DNA from: an uncultured Actinomycetes bacterium
Lineage (GTDB): Bacteria > Actinomycetota > Coriobacteriia > Coriobacteriales > RUG844
Assembly (NCBI GenBank): GCA_900313875.1
Contig: OMSY01000163.1
Location: 1-8,570 of the forward strand
Direction of reading: 5' to 3'
DNA length: 8,570 nucleotides
This document shows, piece after piece, positions 7,440 to 8,570 of this stretch. The position numbers were made by a program, and so were the translations under genes. The notes below the pieces were generated by a model. It was not told where the DNA came from, did not search any database, and was given only the letters and a program-made list of their open reading frames with translations. Each line of letters opens with the position of its first letter. Position 1 is the stretch's first letter.

Positions 7440-8570
7440 TCAGCGATCCTTGTGCTGTGGGGCGGTGCCCGTTCCACGGTTCCTGAACCGCAGCTCGCGT
7501 CCGAAGCCGACCGCATCATCCCCGAAGCGGTCCTTCACCCGGTCCGTCGCCTCGATGAGGTTCCTGCGTTGCTGTCTGCGCTCGTCTTGCGAGTGACGGT
7601 GCGCGTCATCCGTTCGGGTTCCGTGCGGTTCAGCGCCAGATGGATGCCCGTTCGAGCCGTCCCCTTCGTCGAAGTCCATCGACGAGAAGAGGTCGGGCTG
7701 GTAGGTCTCCTCCCCGAATCCGCTGACACCGACACCGATGAGGCGGATATGGACTCCGGGGCTCCACAGCTCGTCGATGAGGGCGAGGCAGATGGGTCCG
7801 AAGACGTTCTCATCGCTTGTCGCCGTCGCGAGCCGTTTCTGTGCGGTTCGACGCGACAGGTCATCGTAACGCATCTTCAGGGTGGCCGTGTGCCCTGCCA
7901 GGCCCTTCTTGCGAAGCCTCCTTCCGACCTTCGCGGCGAGCATCGTGACCGCTTCCTCGATCTCGGTGCGTTCCATGAGGTCGGTGGAGAACGTCATCTC
8001 GTTGCTCACCGACTTGATATCCCGCTCGGTCTCCACCTCGCTCGTGTCCTCACCCCTGCATCGCGCGATGAGGGAGGTGGTGTTGGTGCCGAAGATCGGC
8101 CGCAGGACCGCCTCCTCGCTTTCCGCGATCTCCCCGAGCGTCGTGATGCCGAGGACATGGAGCTTCTCCGCGCTCTTGCGTCCGATGCCGGAGAGGTCCC
8201 GGACCGGCAAGGGCGCGAGGAAGGCTCGCTCGCTTCCGGGGAAGACCACCGTGATGCCGTTGGGCTTGTCACGGTCGGATGCGATCTTGGCCACCGTCTT
8301 CGAGGTGCCGAGTCCGATCGAGCAGGTGATGCCCAGCTCGGCGACACGCATGCGGATGCGTTCGGCGATGCGCACCGGATGCTCGCCGGTGTGCCTCCCC
8401 GGTGTCACATCGAGGAACGCCTCGTCGATGGACACCTGCTGGAGCAGGGGGGATTCGTCGAGGAGGATGGCCATGACCTCGTCGCTCATCTCATGGTAGC
8501 GGGCGAAGTTGCCGCGGGTCCAGATGGCATCGGGGCACAACCGTCGTGCCGTCGCGGACGCCATCGCGGA
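7440..8570 (-). CDS. dinB: DNA polymerase IV (Y-family DinB), 5' end outside the window
   Basis: The frame is open to the window edge, giving 376 visible residues. The true start, with the first catalytic Asp of the palm (DxDxFFAxVE motif), lies beyond base 8570; roughly 45-60 residues are missing. The ATG at 8564-8562 is internal, since SAMASATARRLCPDAI matches the conserved SAMxxxxAxxLCP segment of DinB. Numbering from that Met, SIDEAFLDVT (45-54) holds the catalytic Asp47-Glu48 pair. GLGTSKTVAKIASDRDKPNG and PVRDLSGIGRKSAEKLHVLG (thumb helix-hairpin-helix) follow, then the little-finger domain. QPDLF (289-293) is a sliding-clamp binding motif. About 80 residues come after it: a polar linker rich in His, Arg, Gly and Asp, then RRNLIEATDRVKDRFGDDAV and GFGRELRFR. 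The enzyme performs error-prone translesion synthesis. It is convergent with rsfS, so it is transcribed separately; its promoter and any LexA site are outside the window. Confidence 0.94.
   Translation of the reverse strand, partial: SAMASATARRLCPDAIWTRGNFARYHEMSDEVMAILLDESPLLQQVSIDEAFLDVTPGRHTGEHPVRIAERIRMRVAELGITCSIGLGTSKTVAKIASDRDKPNGITVVFPGSERAFLAPLPVRDLSGIGRKSAEKLHVLGITTLGEIAESEEAVLRPIFGTNTTSLIARCRGEDTSEVETERDIKSVSNEMTFSTDLMERTEIEEAVTMLAAKVGRRLRKKGLAGHTATLKMRYDDLSRRTAQKRLATATSDENVFGPICLALIDELWSPGVHIRLIGVGVSGFGEETYQPDLFSSMDFDEGDGSNGHPSGAEPHGTRTDDAHRHSQDERRQQRRNLIEATDRVKDRFGDDAVGFGRELRFRNRGTGTAPQHKDR

Noticed and set aside
7882..8499. A 205-residue plus-strand frame inside dinB.
   Set aside because: It is a serine-rich shadow of the minus-strand DinB reading frame, which carries the real motifs.

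Overview
The window is an ordinary, compact housekeeping region from a GC-rich, Gram-positive-type genome. The gene order rplU-rpmA-obgE-proB-proA-nadD-rsfS, with proB and proA sitting between obgE and nadD, is the arrangement known from Actinobacteria. The NadD-YqeK fusion, the split radical SAM/DUF2344 pair upstream and the DinB type point, by inference, to Coriobacteriia (a Collinsella/Olsenella/Atopobium-like organism). No database search was possible, so the class is a moderate-confidence call. Coding density is about 95 percent, and Shine-Dalgarno sites of the AGGAGG type are common.

Layout: positions 1-281 hold the 3' end of a B12-binding-type radical SAM gene (TIGR03960-like). It overlaps by a few bases the start of a TIGR03936/DUF2344 gene (about 274-990). 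A 168-bp gap follows, carrying overlapping promoter candidates and an inverted repeat. Then come the ribosomal protein genes rplU (L21, 1159-1485) and rpmA (L27, 1522-1773). A perfect 12-bp hairpin at 1794-1824 separates rpmA from obgE (GTG start at 1867). obgE overlaps proB by one base. A 65-bp gap with possible RNA structure precedes proA. A fused nadD-yqeK gene (5727-6917) follows, then rsfS (6996-7406). The last gene, dinB, lies on the minus strand, converges on rsfS with a 33-bp gap, and runs out of the window at its 5' end.

How the genes fit together: L21, L27, Obg and RsfS all serve the large ribosomal subunit (structure, 50S assembly, and silencing of free subunits). ProB and ProA carry out the first two steps of proline synthesis from glutamate; no proC is present here. 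NadD makes the dinucleotide in NAD synthesis, and its fused YqeK-type HD domain is expected to hydrolyse Ap4A. DinB is an error-prone Y-family polymerase, probably transcribed separately.

I found no previously undescribed system. The points worth a second look are modest: the NadD-YqeK fusion with an altered (H/T)xGH motif, the hairpin between rpmA and obgE, an inverted repeat over the likely rplU promoter, the absence of an RNase E/G gene before rplU, possible RNA structure before proA, an unexplained SD-like run before rsfS, and a linker plus conserved-looking tail after the DinB clamp motif.
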